Shown: positions 6,155-13,155 of the stretch, in pieces
How positions within the stretch are numbered: position 1 is the first letter of the stretch
Layout of the letters: the number at the start of each line of letters is the position of its first letter
DNA from: a virus
IMG/VR virus record: IMGVR_UViG_3300030451_002253
Coordinates: 1-36,509 of that record
DNA: 36,509 bases
Direction: 5' to 3' (one strand)
Program-made: the position numbers and the translations under genes
Notes under the pieces: generated by a model
What the model was told of the DNA's origin: nothing
The model's database searches: none
Seen by the model: only the letters and a program-made list of their open reading frames with translations

Positions 6155-6877
6155 ATGGTTTTGGTTCACATTACTAAAAAATCAAGCAATCGGAAAATAG
6201 GAGACATACCGTGTTCTATTTCCGAAGAAAGTTCTTGCAGTCCAACATGCCCTTTTCTTAATTCTGGATGTTATGCGAAAACTGGTCCAGTGTCTTGGCA
6301 TTGGAAAAAAGTTAGTAACGGTACTCAATCAAACTTGACGGACTGGTCCGGACTCTGTTCTTTTGTAGAGAATTTAGATGACGGGCAATTAATGCGAATT
6401 AATGTCGCTGGTGATTTAATTCACAAGAACGGGGATATTGATAGATCAGCATTAAAACAATTAGTCAAGTCAAATAAGAATAAGAAAGCATGGACTTATA
6501 CTCATCATAAAATGAGCCGTGATAATTTCGATGCTGTAAAGCATGCGAATGAAAACGGATTCACAATAAATGTTTCTACTGAATCACTTGTTAAAGCTGA
6601 TAGAGTTATTGACTTAAAACTACCAGCGGTAACAGTTATTAGTAGTGATAATGATGCTGTTAAGCCTTTCAAGGGCTCAGACAATCGGACTTACTACAAG
6701 GTAACTAAACAGTTAAGAACGCCTAAAGGTCGCCGAGTTGTGGTCTGCCCAGCTCAAACGACTGAAAGCGGCGTTACTTGTAAGACGTGCAAACTCTGTA
6801 CACGCCAAAGAGATTTCGCCGTAGCGTTTGTTGCTCATGGAAATCAAGTTAAGAAAGTCAATGACGTTCTTTCATGA
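6155..6877 (+). CDS. Cys-rich phage protein, DUF7227-like
   Basis: A 240-residue protein with an N-terminal Cys cluster (CSPTCPFLNSGCYAKTGP, Cys 28, 32 and 39 with C20 nearby) and a C-terminal cluster (VCPAQ ... TCKTCKLCTRQRDFAVAF). This 'CxxxCPx...GCYA' pattern with a central LMRINVAGDL block is that of a widespread phage family (DUF7227, related in pattern to the mycobacteriophage gp88 group). Its biochemistry is unknown; the Cys sets suggest bound zinc or an iron-sulfur centre. The start ATG at 6155 follows a terminator closely; no Shine-Dalgarno is visible. It overlaps the next gene by ATGA. Confidence 0.72.
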   Translation: MVLVHITKKSSNRKIGDIPCSISEESSCSPTCPFLNSGCYAKTGPVSWHWKKVSNGTQSNLTDWSGLCSFVENLDDGQLMRINVAGDLIHKNGDIDRSALKQLVKSNKNKKAWTYTHHKMSRDNFDAVKHANENGFTINVSTESLVKADRVIDLKLPAVTVISSDNDAVKPFKGSDNRTYYKVTKQLRTPKGRRVVVCPAQTTESGVTCKTCKLCTRQRDFAVAFVAHGNQVKKVNDVLS

Positions 6878-7086
6878 GTAAGCGTAAAAACTGCCCACGA
6901 CTTGATAATAAAAGGTATTTAATTAGAGCTCTTGTCTTAAGTGTTACCGCACCTACTGATAAGGACTGTTTAAATGCTGTCAAGTTGGCCGATACTATTG
7001 CTGCCACTCTCAAACAATATGAGATTAAATATTGCAAGAGAGAGGCGGCAAAAGTTTTAAATTATCTCGGATTAAAAGCCCCGTAA
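6874..7086 (+). CDS. Small basic hypothetical protein (70 aa)
   Basis: A 70-residue protein, MSKRKNCPRLDNKRYLIRAL and onward, basic, mostly helical by pattern, with three Cys. It is translationally coupled (ATGA) to the DUF7227-like gene and closes that short operon, since its stop lies inside a terminator hairpin. No family recognised. Confidence 0.6.
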   Translation: MSKRKNCPRLDNKRYLIRALVLSVTAPTDKDCLNAVKLADTIAATLKQYEIKYCKREAAKVLNYLGLKAP

Positions 7087-7101
7087 AAAGGGCTTTTTTT
7101 T
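7074..7101 (+). terminator. Rho-independent terminator
   Basis: AAAAGCCC (7074-7081) pairs with GGGCTTTT (7090-7097) around CGTAAAAA, followed by more T's to 7101. It overlaps the stop codon of the preceding gene. Confidence 0.85.
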
Positions 7102-7122
7102 AGTCCTTTTTTTTTGTGCCAT

Positions 7123-7160
7123 ACGCAAGGACGCAAGGACGCAAGGACGCAAGGACGTAC
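7123..7160 (+). repeat. Iteron-like tandem repeat of ACGCAAGG
   Basis: Four perfect head-to-tail copies of the 8-base unit ACGCAAGG (7123-7154), ending ACGTAC. The junction sequence CAAGGACGTAC (7150-7160) recurs as a direct repeat at 7196-7206. It lies in a non-coding stretch of about 115 bases between two T-rich tracts (7102-7115 and 7165-7176). Arrays of this form bind replication or regulatory proteins; the role here is not known. Confidence 0.7.
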
Positions 7161-7216
7161 TACCTTTATTTTTTTTGTGATGTGAACCTGGAAATCAAGG
7201 ACGTACCAACTTCAAT

Positions 7217-7432
7217 ATGAATCAAACAAACTTTGTCACTGGGGTCTATGAGATTGCATGGCAATCGAACCCAGATCTCAATAGTGGCTCAACTTTCCAG
7301 GAAATACTGGAAGAGTTGAAGAGTATGAAAGATAAAGCCATGCGCATGGATATCTTAGTTAGTTCTTTAAGAACAGAGACTAAGCGTCCGTCTCTTAGAG
7401 AGACGCAAGCATTAAGGCAAGGACAGATCTAA
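7217..7432 (+). CDS. Small hypothetical early protein (71 aa)
   Basis: A 71-residue protein starting MNQTNFVTGVYEIAWQSNPD, with a helical middle (FQEILEELKSMKDKAMRMDI) and a basic tail. The tail region contains an inverted repeat CGTCTCT-TAG-AGAGACG (about 7389-7405) that would form a 7-bp hairpin in the mRNA without a T-run. No family recognised. It follows the iteron-like repeats and precedes an inverted repeat, so it is likely its own transcription unit. Confidence 0.5.
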   Translation: MNQTNFVTGVYEIAWQSNPDLNSGSTFQEILEELKSMKDKAMRMDILVSSLRTETKRPSLRETQALRQGQI

Positions 7433-7436
7433 CTTC

Positions 7437-7457
7437 TTGACAATACCTGACTGTCAA
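7437..7457. promoter_or_regulatory. Inverted repeat TTGACA-N9-TGTCAA
   Basis: A perfect 6-base inverted repeat with 9-base spacer, 48 bases before the next gene. TTGACA is also a perfect bacterial -35 box, though no good -10 element lies at the right distance. It may be an operator or part of a host-type early promoter. Confidence 0.4.
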
Positions 7458-7504
7458 TAAACCCTCCGAACAAGGAACAGGCATTCACACTAAATTTACC
7501 GCTC

Positions 7505-7666
7505 ATGCAAACTTATCAAGTTGAATACACGGTAATCGGAGATAATCGTTGGCACCTAATAGATGCTGATGATTTTGAAGATGCTGCATGGATAGCTAAA
7601 AATTGGACTACATCCAATGGCTATGAATTGGTCAATGTAAAACCACTACAAGTTGAGGAAACTTAA
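7505..7666 (+). CDS. Small hypothetical protein (53 aa)
   Basis: A 53-residue acidic protein, MQTYQVEYTVIGDNRWHLID and onward, whose pattern (beta strand, then a helix DADDFEDAAWIAKNW, then strand YELVNVKPLQV) suggests a tiny alpha/beta fold. It is directly followed by the next gene (TAA then ATG with no gap). No family recognised. Confidence 0.6.
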   Translation: MQTYQVEYTVIGDNRWHLIDADDFEDAAWIAKNWTTSNGYELVNVKPLQVEET

Positions 7667-8017
7667 ATGCGACGTAAACCATATAAGAGGAATAGATATT
7701 TTCCTAATAATGTAAGAGCAATACAAGAAGCTCCAGATAACATTTTCGTACCTGTTCCTTTTGATGAGTTTATTCAATGGAAAGTACATGGCTATGAGCT
7801 ACCTGAAAGTGTCTATTGTTTAATGCGAATAAAAGACACAGATACTGGCAAGATAGAAGAACGTTATTACAACACTGTCTATCACGCTAAGAAAAGGCTT
7901 AGTAAGTGTATCGAAGCTGGTAAAGAAATCACAATGGTATCTATGGAGGGGTGTTATCACCTACGACCAGAGGATATATTCTTAGACTTTAATAACGATG
8001 AAAAAAAGAACATTTGA
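7667..8017 (+). CDS. Hypothetical protein (116 aa)
   Basis: A 116-residue protein with a very basic start (MRRKPYKRNRYFPNNVRA), a middle FVPVPFDEFIQWKVHGYELP and an alternating strand pattern further on (ERYYNTVYHAKKRLSKC). It looks like a folded soluble domain but I do not recognise a family. It sits in a chain of four closely packed small genes (7505-8147), probably one early transcription unit; the next gene overlaps its 3' end by 20 bases. Confidence 0.65.
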   Translation: MRRKPYKRNRYFPNNVRAIQEAPDNIFVPVPFDEFIQWKVHGYELPESVYCLMRIKDTDTGKIEERYYNTVYHAKKRLSKCIEAGKEITMVSMEGCYHLRPEDIFLDFNNDEKKNI

Positions 8018-8147
8018 AAGACGGCTATCTGGTTTAATAGCCGAGGTTAACAATCATTCACATGTTGAAGAGATTCTTAACATTATACAAGAACAGGTGC
8101 TGGATGATACACACCAGATCGCCATATCAAGACAACCGTTGCACTAG
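7998..8147 (+). CDS. Small hypothetical protein (49 aa)
   Basis: A 49-residue frame, MKKRTFERRLSGLIAEVNNH and onward, overlapping the end of the upstream gene. The predicted helix AEVNNHSHVEEILNIIQEQV is amphipathic. No clear Shine-Dalgarno. Supported mainly by tight packing and its length relative to the surrounding small genes. Confidence 0.45.
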   Translation: MKKRTFERRLSGLIAEVNNHSHVEEILNIIQEQVLDDTHQIAISRQPLH

Positions 8148-8180
8148 CGAAACCATTAATGTAACTTGATTTCTAACTGG

Positions 8181-8206
8181 ATCGTAAGGTCGAAACGATT
8201 TTCATT
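8181..8206 (+). terminator. Weak hairpin with T-rich tail
   Basis: ATCGT (8181-8185) pairs with ACGAT (8195-8199), followed by TTTTCATTTTC. Five pairs only and a nine-base loop, so weak, but it lies where the small-gene chain ends. Confidence 0.35.
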
Positions 8207-8208
8207 TT

Positions 8209-8223
8209 CATTATTAAATAATG
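8209..8223. promoter_or_regulatory. Operator-like palindrome over a start codon
   Basis: CATTATT-A-AATAATG is a perfect inverted repeat whose last three bases are the ATG of the gene at 8221. AT-rich palindromes of this size are typical MarR-family operators, and a MarR-like gene follows, so self-regulation of this unit is plausible. This is inference. Confidence 0.45.
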
Positions 8224-8382
8224 CAACTTTTTTCTAAAGGCGGTCTATATATAGGTATAGATGATCACAAGTTTACTGACATTTCAATTCATATTTGGAA
8301 ATTTAGGCTAGAGTACTGTCAAGAACCACCCAAATCCAGTGAATCCACTACGGAGACAGGAGACAGACCAGCAAGTTCTTAA
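8221..8382 (+). CDS. Small hypothetical protein upstream of MarR-like gene (53 aa)
   Basis: A 53-residue frame starting MQLFSKGGLYIGIDDHKFTD, with a strand-rich first half and a polar, low-complexity end (PPKSSESTTETGDRPASS). Its start codon lies within a perfect palindrome and no Shine-Dalgarno is present. Its 3' end overlaps the next gene by 44 bases. The low-complexity tail is the out-of-frame product of that overlap, so the gene is only moderately supported. Confidence 0.4.
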   Translation: MQLFSKGGLYIGIDDHKFTDISIHIWKFRLEYCQEPPKSSESTTETGDRPASS

Positions 8383-8713
8383 GTTACTACACGTATTGCA
8401 GTTAATTAGAGAGCTTGAACCGGAGAAAGCGAAGGTTAATGAATTACCAATCCAAACATTAACCTGTTTGATGTATGTAGCCAGTCACGATGGCTGCCAT
8501 AAACAGGCAATGGAAGAGGATCTAAATATGAATAAAGCTGCTGGCAGTAGAAACACCGACTGGCTTGCTAGGATGCATCGACTTGGTAGGCCAGGACTGA
8601 ATTTAATCACAAAGGAGGTAGACAATTCCGACAAAAGACGCTCGGTTTTAAAGCTTACTCGTAAGGGTAAGGACTTAGTACACAAAATCACCCGAATACT
8701 TTATGACAACTGA
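8339..8713 (+). CDS. MarR-like winged-helix regulator
   Basis: A 124-residue protein with the MarR fold pattern: helices (DQQVLKLLHVLQLIRELEPE), the 'LPIQTLTCLMYVASHDGC' helix, recognition region (EEDLNMNKAAGSRNTDWLAR), the wing (ITKEVDNSDKRRSVLKLT) and 'RKGKDLVHKI' after it. The wing motif D-x-x-D-x-R-x-x-x-L-x-L-T-x-x-G is diagnostic. MarR proteins are dimeric repressors or activators. GTG 8339 is the only reasonable start. It overlaps the integrase start by 11 bases, so the two are co-expressed; it may control the integrase or RNA polymerase unit. Confidence 0.78.
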   Translation: MNPLRRQETDQQVLKLLHVLQLIRELEPEKAKVNELPIQTLTCLMYVASHDGCHKQAMEEDLNMNKAAGSRNTDWLARMHRLGRPGLNLITKEVDNSDKRRSVLKLTRKGKDLVHKITRILYDN

Positions 8714-9596
8714 TCCTGAGATTAGAACTTGGGGACAGGCTTTGGACTATGACTTAAAACGTAATCCATCTCATAAGCCAACTAGGAGTGGACACAATAC
8801 ATTTCTTTCACACTGCAATTATTTCACCTCATTAAATGGCAGATCTTTTCCTTGTAAAAGGATAACTCAAGATACCATTGATGATATGTATGATGCTGTT
8901 AGAGATGAAAGAGGAGTAGTTGATGCTACTGCTAACCGTTATATGTCCTCAATCAAAGCCGTGCTGAATTATGCACATAAAAAAAAGAAACTTCCGAATA
9001 AATTCGACTTTATCAAACTTCCTGAAGGGGATAGGGGTAGACCAGATTGGTATGCCAAAGAGACAGTCGATGAATATGAACGTATTGCAAGGAGTCACCT
9101 ATTTTGGAGAGATGATCTTGCAGACATTGCAGTATTCGGAGCTTATGTAGGAGCTAGACAAGCTGAAATCCTAAAGATCAAAGCTATTGATGTAGATCTT
9201 CATTCCTATGACGGGAAGGGGTCTGTATATATAGGGGGTCGTCCTGGATTTTCAACTAAAAATAGCGATTGGAGAGAAGTTCCAATGCATCCTAGAGTTC
9301 GAAAGATTGTTGAGAAACGTCTTGAGAATGCGAGATCATCTACCAGAATATTTGGTGACGAATGGTCTAACAAGGACGTGCTCTTGCGTCATTTTAGAAA
9401 AGTGTTATCTTTTATGAACCAGCCACCTGTGATGAATTTTCATCATCTACGCCACTCATTTGGAGTTTGGCATGCTGAAGGTGGTACACCAATGAGAACT
9501 TTAATGGAACTCATGGGTCACAAAACTATCGAAACTACACTTATTTATGCAAAAGTTTCTGATAGAGCCAGAGCAAATGCAATGGCAAACATATAA
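8703..9596 (+). CDS. int: Tyrosine integrase
   Basis: A 297-residue tyrosine recombinase with all catalytic residues: R152 (GARQAEIL), K186 (TKNSDWREVP), H248-x-x... in HHLRHSF with R250, H273 (MGHKTIETT) and the nucleophile Y282 (TLIYAKVS). The N-terminal SAM-like domain (about 1-105) binds the core site. An attP candidate equal to part of tRNA-Ser lies 108 bases downstream, as in other integrase-bearing T7-like cyanophages. Integration of such phages has been reported, stable lysogeny is doubtful. The gene looks intact. Confidence 0.95.
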   Translation: MTTDPEIRTWGQALDYDLKRNPSHKPTRSGHNTFLSHCNYFTSLNGRSFPCKRITQDTIDDMYDAVRDERGVVDATANRYMSSIKAVLNYAHKKKKLPNKFDFIKLPEGDRGRPDWYAKETVDEYERIARSHLFWRDDLADIAVFGAYVGARQAEILKIKAIDVDLHSYDGKGSVYIGGRPGFSTKNSDWREVPMHPRVRKIVEKRLENARSSTRIFGDEWSNKDVLLRHFRKVLSFMNQPPVMNFHHLRHSFGVWHAEGGTPMRTLMELMGHKTIETTLIYAKVSDRARANAMANI

Positions 9597-9617
9597 GTCA
9601 CACTAAGACTGACGAGG

Positions 9618-9792
9618 ACTGATCCTTTAAAAAAACAGTTATTCAGTTTACGAAAAGCCTGAAAATAGGGCGTAAACAAGCACCCAGACTATTTGAAAAA
9701 GTACGGAGGGGGTGGGATTCGAACCCACGGTGCCCTTGCAGACACGCTAGTTTTCAAGCCTGACCATAACTGAATAGCACATGTGGATCAGT
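9618..9792. repeat. Nested inverted repeats flanking the attP core
   Basis: ACTGATCC (9618-9625) and TATTCAGTT (9640-9648) on the left are matched in mirror order on the right by AACTGAATA (9768-9776) and GGATCAGT (9785-9792), around the tRNA-derived core. They could be integrase arm sites or pair in RNA. The right outer copy is also part of a terminator stem. Confidence 0.5.
9704..9758 (-). other. attP: attP core: 3' half of tRNA-Ser(UGA)
   Basis: On the minus strand this reads as the 3' portion of a tRNA-Ser: anticodon loop CTTGAAA (anticodon UGA), 3' anticodon stem ACTAG, a long variable arm, T arm GTGGG-TTCGAAT-CCCAC and acceptor CCCCTCC plus G. The bases before the loop do not pair with ACTAG, so the tRNA is incomplete and non-functional. 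Partial tRNA next to an integrase is the classic attP; insertion would restore the host gene. CCA is not encoded. Confidence 0.85.
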
Positions 9793-9826
9793 TAACGTTT
9801 AATCGTTGACTGGTCCTTATTTTATT
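9785..9826 (+). terminator. Strong terminator between attP and RNA polymerase
   Basis: GGATCAGTTAACG (9785-9797) pairs over 13 positions, two of them G-U, with CGTTGACTGGTCC (9804-9816) around TTTAAT, followed by TTATTTTATT. It would isolate the integrase unit from the RNA polymerase gene, implying a promoter downstream of it. Confidence 0.75.
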
Positions 9827-9887
9827 GGGTAATAGATCCACTAATGTCTCGGTTTTGACCGCAAACCCTAGACTAGCGACACTTATT

Positions 9888-12230
9888 ATGCCTACACCAT
9901 CACAAATTGATGAGCAAGTTCGGTTAGAAAGAGATCAAATAAAACAAGGAATTAATCTTTTAAATGACAATACAAAGAGTTTAGAAAAAAAATCTTATTC
10001 ATCTTCTTCTATATATGGCATTACTTCAATTCGAGAGTTACTGCCAATCGTAACGGAAGAGATTGAATCATGTAAGAAACTACTTAAAAGAGGTCATAAC
10101 GGCGTAGCGTTTAAAGAAGTACATCAGTATATAGAGAACGTTGATTCAGGAATACTGGCTGCAATTACATGCAAAGTATTAATTGATAAGGTCTTCAGTA
10201 CTAAAGATAAAAGTAATTATTTAAGCCATATTTCTTCTTCTATTGGCAGTGCTGTGGAAGACGAATGCCACATTACTTTCTACGAAACTACAGTCCCTGG
10301 CTTGCTTAATCACATTTCAAAGAATTATTGGCACAAGGCTTGTGGTACTCATCAGAGGATAGTTGTTCTTAGAACCTTGATGAATCGATATGGAGTCGAG
10401 ACATGGAAGAGATGGAATGCTGCCGTAAGAGTACGACTTGGTACATGGTTATTACACCGTGTAATGTCTACCTGTAATTGGTTTGAAAAGAAGAGAATAC
10501 ATCAAGCCGGAAGTAAATTTCCAACTGTAATAGTTCCAACGGAAGAGTATCTAGCAATAAAAGAAAAAATAATGCAAGATGCTGAGTTATTTGCACCGTT
10601 AGCATACCCAATGTATATCGAACCAAATGACTGGACTAATGAAAGAAAAGGAGGATATTTACTAAATGAGGTGATGAGAGGTCATCACTTAGTACGACAG
10701 GGAGAGGTCGGAATAGTACAGGGAGAATTACCACTTAGATTTTTAAATAAAATTCAAAAAGTTGGTTATAGAATAAATCCCTTTACTTATGAAATAGCAC
10801 AAGAGCTACTTCAAAGAGGTATAGCAGTTGGAAAGTTTATTCCAATTGTAGAAATACCAATGCCTGTTAAACCATTTGATATAGATCACAATAAAGAAAG
10901 TAGAAAATCTTACTGTAGAGAGACAGCAGAAGCTAAGAATAAACAAGCTTTAGTTTATCAAGCTAGTTGTAGAACTAGGAAACAAATGGAAGCAGCTCGT
11001 CTATTTATAAATAGAAAACGCTTCTTTATTCCTTGGAATTATGATTGGCGTGGTAGATGCTATCCCATCCCCACTTATTTAACGGTCCAAGATACGGACT
11101 TCGGGAAGTCACTCTTAAACTTCGCTGATGCAGCTGAAGTTACAGAAGAATCTAAGAAATGGATAGAGTTTCAAGTTGCTACTACTTATGGTTTAGATAA
11201 GGCGACCATTTCAGAACGACTGGAATGGGCAAGAAACAATCACGCATTAATAACAAGAATAGCTACAGATCCTATAGGCAATCTCAGTGAATGGGAAGGT
11301 GTTGAAGAGCCGTGGCAATTCGTTAGTGCATGTGATGAAATGTACCACTGCATCATTAAAGGAGATCGAAAGACAACCCGATTAATGATCGCAATTGATG
11401 CAACAGCATCGGGGATTCAAATACTCTCAGGACTTTGCAAGGATAAACAAGCAGCAATGCTATGTAATGTATTACCGTCAGATGAACCGGTTGATGCTTA
11501 TAAGATCGTTGCTGAAGAATCAAAGCCACAAATTCCTGTAGTCTTACATCCTCATTGGGATAGGAAATGTACCAAAAGAACGGTCATGACTATTCCTTAT
11601 AATGCCAAACCTTTTAGTAATAGGACATACATCAAGGACGCTCTTAAAGAGAAAGGTGTAGAGATAACTAAAGATGATTTAACTCAAACCGTAACTGCCG
11701 TAAGGGATGCCATGGAAATTGTAATTCCTGGACCCATGGCTCTCATGAGATGGATCGAGAAAGAGGTATCTAAAACTATTAGAAGAGGCGTAGAGAAAGT
11801 TCAATGGGTGACACCTTCAGGCTTCGTGGTATCGCAAAGATACATGAAGAAGGAAGTAGTCGAAATAAAAATGAAACTATTAGGACGCTGTGAAATACGA
11901 GTGGCTACAGATGATTCCAATGAAGTTGACATTCTAGGTCATAAGAATGGAACAGCTCCTAATCTCATTCATTCTTTAGATGCAGATACTTTGAGGTTTA
12001 CTGTTGATAAATTTGATAAACCCATAGCTTTAATTCATGACAGTGTTCTTTGTAGAGCTACTGATATGACTGAGTTGTCAGTAAAAGTTCGAGAAGCTTA
12101 CAGGCTCATATTTACTGAACATGACTATATAAATGATTTTGCCAAAGCAATTGGAGCAGAGTCAGAACCACCAATAATCGGGGACTTAGTTCCCTCAGAC
12201 GTAATTAATTCCACTTATTTTTTCTGTTAA
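9888..12230 (+). CDS. T7-like single-subunit RNA polymerase
   Basis: A 780-residue phage RNA polymerase (T7 gp1 is 883). Key sites are present: DWRGRCYPIP (near 385), D504 in AIDATASGIQ (T7 D537), K563 and Y571 in KRTVMTIPY (T7 K631, Y639) and D718 in LIHDS (T7 D812). It transcribes middle and late phage genes. ATG 9888 is chosen over an upstream TTG at 9825, which lies in the terminator tail. The shorter length relative to T7 falls mostly in the N-terminal domain. Its stop overlaps the SSB start (TAATG). Confidence 0.97.
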   Translation: MPTPSQIDEQVRLERDQIKQGINLLNDNTKSLEKKSYSSSSIYGITSIRELLPIVTEEIESCKKLLKRGHNGVAFKEVHQYIENVDSGILAAITCKVLIDKVFSTKDKSNYLSHISSSIGSAVEDECHITFYETTVPGLLNHISKNYWHKACGTHQRIVVLRTLMNRYGVETWKRWNAAVRVRLGTWLLHRVMSTCNWFEKKRIHQAGSKFPTVIVPTEEYLAIKEKIMQDAELFAPLAYPMYIEPNDWTNERKGGYLLNEVMRGHHLVRQGEVGIVQGELPLRFLNKIQKVGYRINPFTYEIAQELLQRGIAVGKFIPIVEIPMPVKPFDIDHNKESRKSYCRETAEAKNKQALVYQASCRTRKQMEAARLFINRKRFFIPWNYDWRGRCYPIPTYLTVQDTDFGKSLLNFADAAEVTEESKKWIEFQVATTYGLDKATISERLEWARNNHALITRIATDPIGNLSEWEGVEEPWQFVSACDEMYHCIIKGDRKTTRLMIAIDATASGIQILSGLCKDKQAAMLCNVLPSDEPVDAYKIVAEESKPQIPVVLHPHWDRKCTKRTVMTIPYNAKPFSNRTYIKDALKEKGVEITKDDLTQTVTAVRDAMEIVIPGPMALMRWIEKEVSKTIRRGVEKVQWVTPSGFVVSQRYMKKEVVEIKMKLLGRCEIRVATDDSNEVDILGHKNGTAPNLIHSLDADTLRFTVDKFDKPIALIHDSVLCRATDMTELSVKVREAYRLIFTEHDYINDFAKAIGAESEPPIIGDLVPSDVINSTYFFC

Positions 12231-12805
12231 TGAGAAACATCCACTTAACACAAGAACCAGTCACACTAACTGGTTTCCAAGCAATACTTAAACCAAGTAA
12301 GTTTGGTTATTCACTTAAAGCATTAGTTGGTCCAGAGATCATTGAAGCTCTTGAGAAAGAAAGAGAAGACTGCATTAAATGGTGCGAGTCTAAGTTAACT
12401 AAACCAAAAAACAGATGTGTCTTAAGACCTGAACCTTGGGAAGAGGTAGAACCAGAGCAATACACTGTTAAATTTTCATGGGGTGAAGATAAATGTCCTC
12501 CCGTTGTAGATACAGAAGGTACACCAATTACTAATTTAGATACTCCTGTTTACGAGGGCTCTAAGGTAAAAATTGGATTCCATCAAAGACCTTACGTTAT
12601 GAGAGATGGTGTAACTTATGGAACATCACTCAAATTAAGCGGAGTACAAGTTGTAAGCATTCAAAGTGGAGCTGGAGTTGATACTGGCGACCTAGATGAA
12701 GAAGGTGTAGCTGAGTTATTTGGTAAGACAGCTGGATTTAAAACTGATGATCCTAATGTAACTCCAGATCTAGCACCAAGTTCTGTAGAAGAAGACGACT
12801 TCTAA
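12230..12805 (+). CDS. Single-stranded DNA-binding protein (T7 gp2.5-like)
   Basis: A 191-residue protein (T7 gp2.5 is 232) with an OB-fold-like pattern and an acidic C-terminal tail ending in an aromatic residue (SSVEEDDF), the feature by which gp2.5 contacts polymerase and primase-helicase. It protects and organises ssDNA at the fork. Position between RNA polymerase and endonuclease I matches the T7 order. Coupled to both neighbours by TAATG overlaps. Confidence 0.85.
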   Translation: MRNIHLTQEPVTLTGFQAILKPSKFGYSLKALVGPEIIEALEKEREDCIKWCESKLTKPKNRCVLRPEPWEEVEPEQYTVKFSWGEDKCPPVVDTEGTPITNLDTPVYEGSKVKIGFHQRPYVMRDGVTYGTSLKLSGVQVVSIQSGAGVDTGDLDEEGVAELFGKTAGFKTDDPNVTPDLAPSSVEEDDF

Positions 12806-13155
12806 TGTTTAAATCAGGATTAGAAGAAAAGGTCTCTGATCTCTTATGTGATTTAAAGGTTGACTATGAATATGAAGGTCTTAGTCTTCCTTATACACTC
12901 AAGCATTTGTACACCCCTGATTTTGTATTAAAAAACGGGGTCATATTAGAAACTAAAGGATATTGGAGACCAGAAGATAGGAGAAAGATCAGACAAGTAG
13001 TAGCCGAGAATCCAGGTATAGACTTGCGTATGGTCTTTCAGGACCCTTATAAAAAGATATCTAAACGTAGTAAGACAACATATGCGAAATGGTGCTCACG
13101 TTATGACATCAAATGGTGTGCCTTCCATGCCATACCAGTGGACTGGTTGACATGA
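12805..13155 (+). CDS. Endonuclease I, junction resolvase (T7 gp3-like)
   Basis: A 116-residue protein (T7 gp3 is 149) with the PD-(D/E)XK-type site of T7 endonuclease I: E7 or E8, D39 in YTPDFVL, E49 and K51 in ILETKGYW; the D-to-E spacing of ten matches T7 D55 and E65. It resolves branched DNA and helps degrade host DNA. ATGA overlap with the primase-helicase. Confidence 0.92.
   Translation: MFKSGLEEKVSDLLCDLKVDYEYEGLSLPYTLKHLYTPDFVLKNGVILETKGYWRPEDRRKIRQVVAENPGIDLRMVFQDPYKKISKRSKTTYAKWCSRYDIKWCAFHAIPVDWLT

Noticed and set aside
7123-7154. CRISPR array
   Set aside because: The repeats are 8 bases long and directly adjacent, without spacers; it is a simple tandem repeat.
9608-9640. CTGACGA core as a hammerhead candidate
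   Set aside because: It fits CUGANGA, but after the GGA/TCC stem the sequence is TTTAAA instead of GAAA, and flanking stems are absent.
9704-9758. Functional tRNA-Ser gene
   Set aside because: Only the 3' half is present; the 5' anticodon stem, D arm and 5' acceptor strand do not match, so it is an attachment core and not a tRNA gene.
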